DNA from: Tanytarsus gracilentus
Lineage: Eukaryota > Arthropoda > Insecta > Diptera > Chironomidae
NCBI GenBank assembly: GCA_038502055.1
Contig: JAXRKN010000041.1
Coordinates: 149,001-213,000, forward strand
Length of the DNA: 64,000 nt
Direction of reading: 5' to 3'
In this document: positions 48,001-63,000 of the stretch, in pieces
How the letters are laid out: every line of letters starts with the position of its first letter
Numbering within the stretch: the stretch's first letter is position 1
The notes under the pieces: model-generated
What the model was told of the DNA's origin: nothing
The model's input: the letters and a program-made list of their open reading frames with translations, nothing else
Databases searched by the model: none
Translations under genes and position numbers: made by a program

Positions 48001-51000
48001 AACCAGGATGGACGCAAACAATGCAGAACTCTTAAGATTTCTCCTAAGAATAGAGTATAAATACCCTTTTTTTCCCCCTCAACAGCAGGCGTCCCCGCGG
48101 GAATCGCCTACCACGGGAGCTGCAACACACATCTTAAAAAAGAAGCACTAGCGATCGAACAACCCCTCTTTGTAGATAAAAATAAAATAAAACGTTATGG
48201 ACGTCCGGCAATGAGAACATACGATCCGGACGTTGTTATCCATAACGGAAATAATAACAGCTGTACACAGTCTTGTAGTCGCTCATTGAGTGTTTCCAAC
48301 TAAGCACAGCCTCAACTGAATCTTACGATTGCAGTTGGAAAAATAAACTAAATCAAAGATGGTTACGACGGCATTGTAAAAAAGGATTTTTAACTTCAAT
48401 ATTTATAGAAAAAATCAAGCGCTTAATAAGACAAGTGGGTGTAAAATAGGATATACTTGAGTAATTTAGATTTAGATTTTGAGTATTTGATTTTATTATG
48501 AGCTTTAATCAATATGTTTCATTTCATTTCAGACCCAATGGAGAAATTCTCCGCCGTACTTCCTTCACACCAAAATTTGTCTTTCACTTAAGTTTACTAC
48601 TAAATTTTTCCCCGGGGATTCCCCGTCAAAAATCCGGGCACGGGGAAAGATCAACGGGGATCCTTAACTAAGGTGCTAAAAATTAAAAAGCGCAGGTCCC
48701 ACGGAAAACAGTGAACAGTGTAACTGAGAAATTTGCGTACCGGGCACCCACTTGGTAAATTCTTCTTCATGAGAGGACTAAGAGAAGTGAGTGTTGTAAA
48801 TTGTTTTAACTTATTTTATTGATTATTCTTGGATAGAAATTAGGCACTAACTAATTATTCTTACCTCAATGAATCTTGAACGGCATCAGAAAAAGCTTCG
48901 AAACTTATACGGTCTTGTGATGTCAACGTGTAGCCAAAAGATGGTGTTAATGAGTTTTCATATCGTTTAGCTGTTTTTTGCATAATGTGCGTGATCTCAT
49001 ACTGAATCAATTCAGTGTTAACGGTTTCTTGAGCATATCGATATGCTTCTTGTACAGCACCTTGAACTGCATTACTAGCTGAAATATAGTTAAGTGTTTC
49101 AGCCGCTAAGTCGCATGCAAGGTTTTCAATCGTATTGATTTTGTAACGCTTCATAATTAAATTTATCTCATTTTGTTGACGTACAAGATCTTCCATAAAA
49201 TTACTATCGGTTAGCACAGTCGATGTACTGCTTGACGTAATTAGTTCATTCATTTCTCCAAGTTTTGAGGTAGTTAAAAGAAGTCGTCTAGCGAGAACCT
49301 GAGCGAGAACGTCAAGACTGCCAGTGTTCTTGATCGATGAAATTTTTCCACAAAGTTTTGCTTTAAGTAGTGCCATAAGTTGCGTGGTTTCTACAATTTC
49401 ACATTTAGTCTGATGTTCCAAAAACTCATCGGGCTTATGGGCACGACAAAGTGAGTCTCTTAGCTTTCCAAAGCACACACTTTCAAAAGCAAGTCGATCG
49501 GCAAGTAACTCCAAATCTTTTTTATGTGAAAGCTTATTTGTCTCCCTCAAAAAACGCCTTTGCTTAAGTAATTCACTCAATTTGGCCTTCAGCTGGGACT
49601 CGAGCTGAATCAATGCAAACTTAACGGAACCAGTTTCTTGTTGAGTGATTTCGTCACCTGTTGAATGATTTTTCTGTTGGTATTCATTTAGGGTTTTCAC
49701 ACATTCAACGAGCAGCTGTTCAATTTTTATTGTTTCTGTGCATCTCGATCGCAGAGATTTATTGTATAGATGTATTTGTTGCACACTTTTCTCCATCATA
49801 CTACAACTTGTTGCAATAACATTTTCCAAATTTTTTATACACTCACGCAATTCTTCAATTTCAATTTTATTTTGCTCATTTTGTGATGATGATGACGATG
49901 AAGATTGAGTGTAAAGACTGAGATTGCTATTTATTTCTAGACGTTTTTCTAATGCATTAAGTCGAACTAAAAGCTGCATAGGCTGACTCGAAATGGAATC
50001 CAATGATTTTCTTCTTTGTTTTACGGTCGTTGAATATATTGAGCTTGATCGCTTTTCTGGTGTTTCACATCGTGCTGGCGAGGCCCGAAGACTGCAATTT
50101 GGCGATGGCATGAGATCAAGATTCATTTCAAATCGTCCTTCCAGTTCCAACACTTTGTCTTCCAATTCCTTTTGTACTTGCAGCGTTTCTCTGCCTTTAA
50201 GAGACGACGTTCGTTTTCGTTCTGACTTCATTAATTTTTGTTTCAATATTCTCACTTGCTTCTCGGTCATTGAATATTTGTTGGTCAAATCTTGAATTCG
50301 GTCGGCCATCATTTTGTTACGCATTTGAAATTCATTACTTTTACTCTCAAAATCTTGCTGAAGGCTCGTGTGTGACAACTCGAGATTGTCAAAAGAATTA
50401 TATGATTGCCGGAGTTCACGTTTCATCATTTTTAATTCGTTAACTACCTTTTCGAATCGCTGCTTGAGCTCTTCATATTCACTCACCATCGACTCTCTGT
50501 CCAGTTCTTGCAGATCGACATCATTTAAACATGTAAGATCACTAAACGAGTCCATGGGACGAATGCAATCGCTTAATTCATTCGGTGTTAGACTAGGCAT
50601 GGATGTTGATGGCAAGCTCAATTTCATATTTTGAATTTTCTGATAAAGCGAATCATTTTCTTCGATTCCACGCTGCAATTGACTCTCAATTTCAATAATT
50701 TTCTTACGACTCTCAATTAGTTCCTCGGTCATTTGCCCGGTAATTTTCTTGGTACTGTCACGATTTTCCATGAGCTCTTTCACAAATTTTTCTTTCATTT
50801 CGTCATTTTCGTTTCGGCGCGTTGTCACTTCCATTTCAGATTTCTTCAGCGATTCAAGTAACTCCGTCATTTTGATATCTCGTTCACGTGCCTTATCTTG
50901 CATTATTGAAAGCTTTTTCTCTGCTGCCATTAGTCTAACTTTCAATTTATTTTCAACATTGACCGTAAACTCTTCTTGAACGGGAAAAATGGCAACAAAA

Positions 51001-54000
51001 TCATCACTGCTATCAATTGTACTACGTCGTGATGCTGGCGGTGATGAAATACTTCGTTTGTGAAGGTTATTTCGGAGTTTGGATGGGATTTTACTTTCTT
51101 TGGCATGTGATAATGTGATTTGAATGGGATTTGATGGCGAAAGAGGTGAGCCCCAGTCAATACTTTCACGCCTGCCACCTTCAGAAGCTGTTTTGTACTC
51201 TTCATCCGATGAAAAATGAACAGAACGACCTGAGATGACTGAAACGGAGGAGCATGGTGTTATTGGCGATGATGATGAGTGCTTAAGCTTTTTTTCAACA
51301 CTTGTGCCATTTTCATCTTGAAACAATGTTGGCATTTCCAATTTTTTATGACTGTTAACAATTTCAGAACAATTAGTTGATTTAGCAGTATTATTTGTAG
51401 CATGTCTACTATTCACATCATCTAGTGTTTGATTGTTTGTTGTTGAATCGACAAGACCGGAAGCATTTCGGAGCGCATTGATCCAATTTTTTTTAATATT
51501 TGATGTAACTGATGATAAATTAAGTCGTTTGTTTTCCCAAGTCTGAAGAGAATTTAAAAAATTAAAAAAAATAAAACTGTTACAAAATAATTCGTGATTT
51601 TGTTGGATTGACATAAAAGTTTAATTGTTAGAGGTTTTGCAATAAAAATGAATTACCCAACGATGCATCAAACACATTAAAATACTATTTAAATCTTTAA
51701 AGATAACGAATATAAGATTTACTGCGTTGTAAGTATGTCACTATTATAGCTCCGCTATATATTAATTTTGGATTTTTCCAAAACCTGTTTTCGACCCCTA
51801 GTGCCAAGACATTACATTGTGCAATATCAAAACTTATACTCAAATGATAGGCCTAGTCAAACCCTACAAACTGGCGAAAACAGATTTGAAATCGGTTGAT
51901 CCTACGAGGAGTTAGAGCCATTTAAGTCATCTTACTTTCTCACTTTCTCACTTTCTTACTTTCTTACGATCTTAGTGGGCGGCATATCTCAAGAACGGCT
52001 GGTCGGATTTGACTCGGGTTTGTAGCTAAAGATCGGGTTTTGGCTCTAGTTGTGCAAGAAGTATTTTGTTTTGAGGTACGACCCTTCAAGGACCGTCCCT
52101 GAGTGCAAAAATGTCCTTTTTCATACAAATTTTCTCTTATATGGCTTCATGGGTATCGTTGAACTCGTGATTGGACCAGGAATCGATTGCTATAGATGAT
52201 TTTTGAGGAATGTCCGTCATGGACGGCCAGGACTGCCACTAATGTCCATTTTTCAGAACTATGGCTTCATGTATGTCGTTGAACTCGTCATTGGATCAGG
52301 AATCGATTGACATTGATGATTTTGAAGAATGTCCATCATGGTCGACCAGGAGTGCCCAAAATGTCCATTTTCAGAACTATGGCTTCATGTATGTCGTTGA
52401 ACTCGTCATTGCATCAGGAATCGATTGATACTGACGATTTTTGAGGAATGTCCATCATGGTCGGCCAGGACTGCCATAATGTCCATTTTTCAGAACTGCG
52501 GCTTCATGTATGTCGTTGAAGTCGTTATTGCATCAGGAATCGATTTACATTGATGATTTTTGAAGAATGTCCTTCATGGCCGGCCAGGAGTGCCACTAAT
52601 GCCCATTGCAACGGAGTAGGGTACTAATCTATGCGGAGCTATTGGAAATGGCAACGCCGTTTGCAGACCCATCTTGTTTTTTTTGAAAATGTCAGTAATT
52701 ACCGTTAATTGAAAAGCGTAATTGCGATTGCTTGAAATTTCTTTTATACTGGTAATGCTGTTGACATCAAGAACACCGTCCAAGACACCTCGTTCTTCGG
52801 CACTGGGATCACGATAAAAAAATAGCCCTCCAGTTTTCAGTGAAAACCAATATTTTGACCATTCGCCTTGATGATCTTCTTTTAACAGCCATCCACTCTT
52901 ACTATGCAAGATTTCTTCTGATGGCAATTTTACTATAAAATCCGAGGTTTTATTGCAGTAATTTATTGGCTTGTCGTCTATGCCACAATCTCCGTCCGGA
53001 GCTCCACGCTCATATGAATGCGAATTATTTTGATAAGTAACTATGTTCGATGAAGTGGAGTTCTTTTTCAAAACAGAAATAATAGAAGGTGCTGTTGATA
53101 TAATTGATAAACTTTGCGGTCGTTTTTGTTTACTAAGAACATCATCTCGAGTTGGTGGTTCATCCATTTGAACCTCATTCAATTTCCATCGATTTTTACG
53201 ATCCTTTTCCTGAGTTGTTGTTATATTGGTAATCTTATTAGCAATATTTTTGAGTTTTTCATCCCTGATTACGTCCTCACAGTAAAACAACTGTGATGGT
53301 GAATCTGCAATAAAAGGGAGCATAAGTAATGTGTATGTTGATTTGAGTGAATTATGTATTGTATTGCGGTGGTGGGCAGACTGGAGCTGACATTAGTAAA
53401 TCAGACAGTCAAGCACTGATGATATACAGATCATATTGTACTATACCCTTTTGCAATGACCATCTTATTCAGACGTCTTTACAAAGTGAATTATGTAACT
53501 TTTTAATCAATATTATATTTACTTCTTAAGTAAATTATTGTCTAGCTCGCTTGATTTCATACATAAACAGGAGGCAATTAAAACAGAAAAGGCAAAGTTA
53601 AAATTTGTGTTGAAGATACAGAGTATTCGCAAATATTCAATATTTTAATAAATTTTCCTAAATTTTTTAAATCTCTCTTGGATACAAACTTCAATTGGAA
53701 TCTCGTCATTCATTGCTGCTTAGTGCTCAAAATACTATTGGTATTGGTATTTTATAAATAATTATTATTTCAAAATAAAAATATTATTTATTACTTCAAA
53801 ATAATATTATTATAAGTTATTTAATTATTGCGGTTTTATTAAAAAAAATATTCATTTGCTGAAAATCAAACCAGAAGGTGCTGATAGTTCAAAAAAATTA
53901 TCCTTAAACGCTTCGCGAAATCAGCTGTTTTCTTTACCGGACAGATATGAAATTGAGATAGTGAATGTAAGAGAGAAGTTGGGAAGAAGTGGGGAAAAGG

Positions 54001-57000
54001 GGAGAGAAAAACAAAAAATAATAATATTACTCACATTTTTGCTGTTGAGCCTTAGAGTAAGCATTTCGTTTGTGAAGGCGAACTTTTGATTTAACATACT
54101 GTATGAGACTGTTATACCACCATTTGGATTCTTCAGGACACGTTCCTTTTATAAATGTTGAGAGATCGGTTGTTTGAATAAGAATAGAATGATTATGACC
54201 AGTAATTTGTTGAGCATCAGCCACCTCAATTACGTCCGGCATGTTGATGACTGACTGTGGCACTGTTTCGGGCTGTGAAAACCCATGTTAAATATTAGGT
54301 AGGAATTCATCAATACATGTGATAAAATTTTTCATTTTTAAATGCAGTTTAGAAAAGCTACAGTTTTAAATGTAAGAAGAAACATTTTTTATTCTTATAA
54401 AAGTCTGCTTTACTTACATGATCATCAACGGAATACGTCAGTTCACCATCGTCGAATAGAACAAACCAACGTCGTTGCCACCGCTGTGGATCAAATAAAA
54501 ATTTATTTAAAATCCCACTCAATATTAAAAGATGAGCTATTATTCTATTGAAATTAACTCTCTTAATCACTTTTCTTTGAACATCATTGATCGTTTGCTT
54601 AATGATCATTCTCTTCATTCACTATATATAGGATTAAAGGCCCTAATTTCGATCACTAAATTTAACATCCCAATTTCGATCACTTTTGTTTTATTTAATT
54701 TTTCACGTTTCCTTAACTCCAAAAATTCTGAAAAAATTCTGAGATATAGTCAAACCTTTGCAGTATCAAAAAATCTTTTCTTGACATAATTTCATTTTTT
54801 GTGCTGTAGATCTAAACATTATATCAGAACCAAGCACATATGGATATTTTTGGATAGGTGTTTGCTTAAGGAAATAGATTTTAAAGTTGGATCTTGAATA
54901 TGATGTAAGGCTCAAATGAGAGCTCAAAACCAGGGGTTTAAGTCGACCGACCGTTATTAGCCAATGACCTTTATGCAGCTTTCGGCTAAAGCCGGTTTTA
55001 AAACACGCTAGACAAGATTCTGACTTCAAATTTCACCTGAAATTAAATGTCTTTTGATATCAAGAGTCAATTGGATCTAAGTTACAGGCGTAAACGTGAA
55101 ATTTAATTTCACTTCTAGCACTGGATGTTGGTTTCATTGGATCTCGCTTCCAGACCTTTAATTTTAGGTGAAATACAAAGTTAGAAAGTTTTCTGGAGTG
55201 TTTTAATTGAACGGCTAAATTCGGCTAATCGGTCGGCTCTGACCGGTTCACCTGACCGATTGTAGCCGACCGAAAAAAAATCAGTTGGCTCTGACCGGCT
55301 TTAGCCGATCGAAACTAACTTCGGTCGACTCTGACCGATTTTAGCCGATCGAAAATAACTTCGGTCGGCTAAAACCGGTTTTAGCCGAAAGCTGCAAAAA
55401 GGTCATCGGCTAAGATGTTTAGCCGACCATCGGTTATCGGTTGAACGACTTAAACCCCTGCTCAAAACTCATTTTTACACGATGTGGAGGATCTCTTGGA
55501 ACCGACAGTGGGAAAATTTTAAAACTTCTGTAAAATCATGTCAATTATGTAATTTTACTCAGAAAGTTTTTAGTGCAACCCACGAAGTGGTGTAACATTT
55601 ATATGCTCGTATTTCCGTCCGTCCTTGTGACTGTCTATGGCTTCGAGATCTCGGCCCCTGGACCAGCTAGAGATTTCGGGTTTTCGCCAGATGGTAACTC
55701 TGAGGCTAGCTGAGAAATCACTTTAATAGCTCATTGGATTGAGCGTACACTGACAATGTTAAGCGACATTTGTGTCATACAGTGTATTAGATGGGTGACC
55801 GTCGAGTGTTTTCTCAGTTGAAAAATTGAGGTGGCCCATAAATTATACTTTAGCTAAACTTACCTTTGTTCTATGTAATGGATTATCCCAGTCCCAATCA
55901 TGTGGTGCGACGAATAAATAACCGCATTTTGATACTTTTCGCGCCACCTGAAATCGAAAAGAAGAGTAGAAAATATATTAATGATTAGTAATGATTAGTA
56001 ATGTTAAATCTTAACGATGATATGAAGTTAAAGAAAACTAAACTACCCACAATTTACGCGGTTATAACCGCCACATAAAGACTTAGTTTTTTTTTCGTAA
56101 AATTAAAGTTCTGTACTTCTGTGTCCCTAGTAACGAACAATTTAGAAATTTTCCAGCATATCGTGCTAAAAATTTTACTAGAATAATTGAGAATTTAAAG
56201 AATCGATCTTAATAGATACTTCTATTTAAAATTATTTAAGAAATGTTTAATGCATTGCTGCTCGAATTACTGCATCGTCAGATTTTCTTACTTGACACAT
56301 CGACACCGAATTTTTAATTTAAATTTAATCAATTTCAATACATTCTTTAAATTCAATTTTAATTTTTGATTGATTGATTGATTGCTGATGGGGAGCGACG
56401 CAGAACTTAATCAGGATAGACGCAAACCATGCAGTACTCTTAAGATTGCTCTTAAGAATAGAGTAAAATTACCCCTTTTTCCCCCTCAACAATGGGCGTC
56501 CCCTCAGGAATCGCCTACCTCGAGAGCTGCAACACACATCTTGAAAAAGACGCACTAGTGATCGAATAAACCCCCATCAGAGTTTTTAATGTTAGTTATC
56601 ATGGAACGCCCAGCGGAAAAAAACCATTCAGGGCGCCTTAATCCATTACGTAAATTTTTTCATTACGAACAGTCTTGTGATCACTCATAGAGTGTTTCCA
56701 ACTAATCACACTTTACCTAAATCAAAGGTGGTTCGACGGCATTGTATAAAAGTTATCGTCACTACAACCTTGCTCAGCCCCAACAAGCTGTTAGGCACTG
56801 GCCCACCCACATTACAAAACAAACCAACACAAAACATAAAATTTAAATTTATAAGGTATAAAGTCAAACCAATTGTATAAAAGATTTGGTTCCTCATCAA
56901 CCTTCCTCCATCTAATCTAGTCGATTAGCATGGGTAGTCCAGGTCATAAAGTTTCGTCCGTAAGTACTCACTACTTCGTTCCTCAACTGTGTCACTAAGA

Positions 57001-60000
57001 TTAACAGTTGGTTTTGTTGGATACCAACGAATATAAGATCAGAAACCACACAAAACTACTTATTTCTCCCTGGTGAAATTATTTTAACTTTTTATCAACT
57101 CTTTAACTCAATCTACGTTTCCTCTATTCAAAAACAAATTTTTTTTGAAAACCATACAAAAGCACTTTTTCCCCCTGGCTAAGTAAATTAAACTCTCTCT
57201 ATCAACTCTCTGACTGAATCTACGCTTTCCTTATTCCAAACAAATCCAGAAATAATTTTCATAAAAATCCATTCAAATTCGCTTATTATCATTATCCCCC
57301 TGGTTAACTTAATTAATAAATTTTATAAACTCTCTGCTAAACAGAAGTTGAAAATAGTTTTGAAATTGGAAGAGGGAAAAAAATAGAAAAATCCAATACA
57401 TGAAAAGAAAAAACTTTTGAAGTTACAAAGATCCAGTAAAACATACTGGGTTCGGGGGTTCGATCTCAAGGCTCGCGATGTGGTTTTCAAAGAAATTAAT
57501 AGAATGTGGATATTTCAAAGTTTTCATGTTGAAAAAATTAAATTATAGAGTGACGAATGTAACATACATTTAAATTATGGGAGGCTTGCCGGGCTTAAAC
57601 CGCCTAGTTTCCAATAATGATTGATCTGTTACAAGTGGGTTTCGCGACATCACCCACGAGTGGTTCTGTATCTGTATCTGTAAACTTTCGAATAGCACTC
57701 TGGTTTTTTAGGCCAGGACGGACGCAACCCTCTTTCCTTTAAAAAAGAAAGAAGTAACCATGCAACTCTGTCCTTGTAGTGTCACCTCATCGGATACATC
57801 ACTACTCCAGAAATGCGAACTAATGACCACTCTAAGTAGAGCAGAACATTAGCCTGGCGATCGAACAACCCCCGAAAGTGGTCTAAATGGTGATATCATC
57901 ATTAGTTTGAGCTTTGGCAGCGTGAAAGCACATCATACCAGCCTTAATTAGTAGGGTTTAATCAAAGTTAGTATTTTTAGTAAATAATTTCAAAATTGGT
58001 CATCAAACCACTTGATGCAAAATGGACAATGCCTCTCACACGGGAGAATTATAGTGCATTAGTTCGATATAAGAAATCAGAAAAGTACTATAATGTTTTA
58101 ACATAATCTGAGCTTCTACTTACACATGTAAATTTTTTCTTTTACTCTACTTACTTAATACCCAAAATAACCCAGCTCATTCTCGAATGAATCCCTATTA
58201 AACACCTCTTAAATACATTTCTGACTTCCCGTTTCAACTTTATATGGGACGCTCATTATGATTACCCCTCCTTGTTTACAAACATAACCGGTTCGACCAA
58301 AATAAATTTAACCTCACTTTGGATCCCATCAAAAATTTAAATTGAAACAAATATATGATAAAATGCCTTTACAGGTAATTGATTAGTTACATTTATACTA
58401 TGAGTTTACTACTTCCTGTGTTTTTTTTAGCCAAATGTTATTCCTTGTGGCCCGTTAAATTCGCGGCATCACCCACGAGTGGTTTTTGAAATATTTTTTT
58501 CTTTTTCTTCGTCACTTATGTAGACAAAATTATTTTTGGAAACCTAAATTAATTCATTTCCCAAATTCAGCCGCTCAAAATTAGGTCATATAATTTTTTA
58601 ACTCAAATTTGAATTTTCATTACAAGAGGAGTAAATAAGTGTTTTTATTAAATAGAATTATGAGAAACGACGTTAAGTTTTGGTTATGTTAAAAAAAGAA
58701 AGAAAAACGTAACAACAGAAATTTAACTACTCGATGTAAAGGTAATTGATTTTTTTTTTGGAGTTTAACATACATAGGTAAATTGGATTTTCTTTTAAAC
58801 AAGTGAAGCTTACTTACTAGCAAAATGTATTGTGCTGTGTATCACACATGTATCTTTAGATATAGAATTTTATTATGCCCCACACACACACAAACACGCA
58901 CGCATTACTCTCTGAAGGCTTTCAATATATTGTATAAAAGTTGGTTGAATACATATTTTAGGTAAACAACAAAAACATACATAAACTCTTTAGTTTTGTG
59001 AAATTCCGTTGTTTCAAATTAATTACTTCATTAAAATGTCATTTTTTATACTCCAAAATTAAAATCCATCTCAAAAAAGACTTTACAAAATATTTTGGAT
59101 TTTATACCCTACAAATAAGCAGTATCAATTTCAAAGTCCCCTTCCAAAATGTACTTTAATTAGGAAAACAATTAAAACAAGATGGGGGTGCAAACGGTGT
59201 TGCCATTTCCAATAGCTCCGCTGTTTTAGACTAGTACCCTACTCTGTTGCAATAGGCATTAGTGGCACGAGCCAAAACCCGATCTTTAGCCACAAACCTG
59301 AGTCAAATCCAACCAGCCGTTCTTGAGATATGCCGCCCACTAAGATCGCCATCGTAAGAAAGTAAGATGACTTAAATGGCTCTAACTCCTCGTAGGATCA
59401 ACCGATTTCAAATCTGTTTTCGCCAGTTTGTAGTTTTGGAGAAATCAATATTGAAAAAATTGAAAAAATTGAAAAACTCATTCTTGCTATCTGAGCAAGT
59501 ATAACTAATTCGATGTCAATAAAACACCTTTAAATATATTTATTTCGCGAAATATTTTTTAAAATCATCCATATATTTAAGTTATATCTTATAAAATTCA
59601 CTAGAAAGTTTGTAGGCGGCAAGCCGCCCGTAGCTCTGTTTCGAGTATACTACGAGCATAGTCCTAGCTTAACAGATATCTGCTCTAAATATATTTCATA
59701 TTTATTTAAAAACAGTTCATGAAGGGAACCCAAATTTTCGGTTCTTATTAAAAATATTTCTGTTCTTCTTTTAATAAGTTCCATTTTTTTCTTGTTTGAA
59801 ATTTGAAGATATAATATATATATTCGAATAATCTTTAATTAACTTTTAAAGCCACGCCCCAAAATTCTACCTTAGCTGATTAGAACTTTATTATTTTTAA
59901 AAAAATTAGTAAGTATTAAAATTTCCCATTAATTTTTTCATTGTATTCTTGTTAAAGCGTTATAAGTTACATTGCTACAGAAGTAGAGCTTTATTATATT

Positions 60001-63000
60001 TGGATAATGGACAGAATAAATTTTTAACACCTATCTAAAATTTGTCATCTCCTTCCAATGTTTCTTATGAATGAAACCAATTTACCAGAACTGCGTTTAG
60101 ACTTATTTATGAATCAGTGTTAAAAATGGTTTTAAAAACATGTACCTTGAACTTTGAATATTATCTTGAATTACAACAAGTACAACAAAGCGCCATAAAT
60201 CTCAATATTTATAGCTCAAAATCTCTGTAAAAATTTCACAGTATAAAAAATGCATCTCAAATAGTCGTCTCATTGCATTGTTTCGTCAAAAAGATCTCAT
60301 TCTCTCACTATTATATGCACATACATAAACATGATAGATAGATAGATAGATAGATGACAAAGAGGTAGCACGCTGGGGTTACCAGGAGGACGCGCCCGTT
60401 TTAATTTCCTTTTCCATAGCTCGAAAGCTTAGGTTAAGGATAAAAACGTATCCATGCAGAACTCTTAAGCTTTCTCTTAAGAATAGAGTATAAATACCCC
60501 TTTTTTCCCCCTTAACAGCAGGCGTCCCCACGGGAATCGCCCACCTCGGGAGCTGCAAATCTTTTTTGAGAAAGACGTGAATGACGATCGAACAACCCCT
60601 CTTCGTAGTTATAAACAAAACGTTATGGACGTCCGGCAATGAGAACATACGATCCGGACGCTGTTACCCATAACGGAAATAATAACAGCTGTACACAGTC
60701 TTGTAGTCGCTCTAAGAGTGTTTCCAACTAAGCACAGCCTCAACTGAATCTTACGATTGCAGTTGGAAAAATAAATTAAATCAAAGTTGGTTTCGACGGC
60801 ATTGTATAAAAGTTACCGTCACTACAACCTTCCTCAGCCCTAACAAGCTGATAGGCACTGGCCCACCCACAATACAAAACAAACCAACACAAAACAGAAT
60901 GGTCAAAACTAATTTTATAAAAGTCTTGGTATCTTCAACCTTCCTCCATCTAATCTAGTCGATTAGCATGGGTAGTACAGGTCATAAAAATGTCAGTTAG
61001 TGAGAATTTAAATGAAGGTCTCATACGAAGCCTTTTGAGCTGTATACAGTCTTGTGGTCACTTATAGAGTGTTTCCAACTAAGTACAACCTCAACTGAAT
61101 CTTACGATTACAGTTGGATAAACTATTCTACGTACAAAAATTTATTTGAAGTATTGAATAGAAAATGTGAGATATAATAATTATTGTTTAAACATGTTTT
61201 TAAAAAATTGGGTGATCTTTAGGTGGGTGATTTCATGGGTTATCTTTTTTAGGCGATAAAAAAAATTCTGGGTGATATTGATTGACTCCCTTCCCTTTTA
61301 TACCTGAATATTGATGTAAACTCGATGATAAATGTTGAGAGAAACATTAAGTTCAACTTTAAAAACACTTAAAAACAAACTAGAACACACTTAATTAATA
61401 TTAATATTTTACACGCGATATCACTGTTTGACGAGGGGACTGTCCTTATATGCACATACATAAACATGAACGTATAATTGACGTAAGATATGACTAATTA
61501 GTCAGTTGCTAACTTTTTACAGCATATAGGTTCACTCCAAATTTATTATGTAGAGAAAATGGCAAATATATTCGAATAAAACAAAAGAGAAATTATAAAT
61601 TGACTTTGTCGCCATACAGCTTAAAGAGAGTATACACCTCTAAAAATTTAATGGAGCATTTGATCTAGATTTTACAACATCATTCACAGCATAATTTGTG
61701 TATTTTTTGGAGGGCGCTGGTCTTAACATAAAAAGACAATCAAAAGACGACGAGGTAAAAGATTTTATGGTAAACGCACCTTAATTCTTATTTGATCATG
61801 CAAAATAAAACAGATATCATAATATGATATGAAACCCATTTTTTAAGGAAATTATAATCTGATTATAATATCTTAAAATTTATTTAGTGAAAAGGCAAAT
61901 TCAAACCGTGTCTTAATTATTCGTGGATGAAAAAAATTAACTTTCAAAACTTTTTCACAAATTCTCCTTTAGCATTGAATTAACGTTAACATTAAAAAGT
62001 TGTGTCGATTTTAATGTGCACATCAAAATACGTTTATTAATTAATTCAAAACAAGATAATGGATGTGTTGACAATAATACGACTTTCAAAAGAAAATTAT
62101 CTCTATACAAAAACTACAAAAACTATTAAGATCTAATTTCTGACAAGATTTATAAAATTATAGATCAACCAGAAGGAAGATGAGCTTTTTAAAATGAGTT
62201 AATTTTTAATAAATTATTTAATTTTGGGAAAGCCGATACGATAGCTGATACGAGCTACCAAATGAAGTTTTACATGAAAAGTTAATTTAATTAATTATAA
62301 TACAATTTAACCTTTCCTGATCGTGAGCAGAACAAGGTGATAATAATGGAATCTTGCATAAGTCTTAAGATTTCTCTTAAGAATAGAATTTAAATAGCCC
62401 CTTTCCATCAATAAAGTAAACTTTTAAATAACCTTACAAAAAAAATATTTAACACTCGAAATAAATGTTTTGATGAAGGAAGGAATCGTTCACTTGGCGC
62501 TAAAAAAAATATTAAAAATCCTAACCACATAAATAAATGGAATGATTTGTTTTGTCTCTGTATTTTTTTTAATAAATCTTAATTGAATTAACTCAATTTC
62601 AAAGACATTTTTTATGCGAAAAATATAGCCAGCAAGTGCTGACATCATTCAATTATCATCCAATGAATGCAAGCAAGGACTTTACAGTTTTCTCAACAAG
62701 AATCAAATTTAATTAAATCAAATCCACTTCTATAAATTCAAAATCATTTTTAAAATTTTTCAGCCATACACGAAAAAACGCTTTCTAAAATGTACAAACG
62801 CCAAGTTTCAAATGTATAAACTCCCACAATAATAGATGCTTTCCACTTACAATTGTTTCATTTATTTCTTCATGTTTTTTCTCTCTCGCGAATAAATTTA
62901 TTCACCATGACGGGCCATGAAAACCGTTGGGGCCGTAAATTTAAATAAAAGTAAACTTTTTGTATACAATTGTCTATTGAAAATACGTTGGGGCCGAGAT

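Noticed and set aside
57440..57490. GGGTTCGGGGGTTCGATCTC, resembling a tRNA T-arm
   Set aside because: No matching D-arm, anticodon stem or acceptor stem could be paired around it.
60379..60648. 89-codon minus-strand frame as a retrotransposon protein
   Set aside because: No reverse transcriptase, gag zinc-knuckle or endonuclease motif; it only spans the conserved noncoding body.
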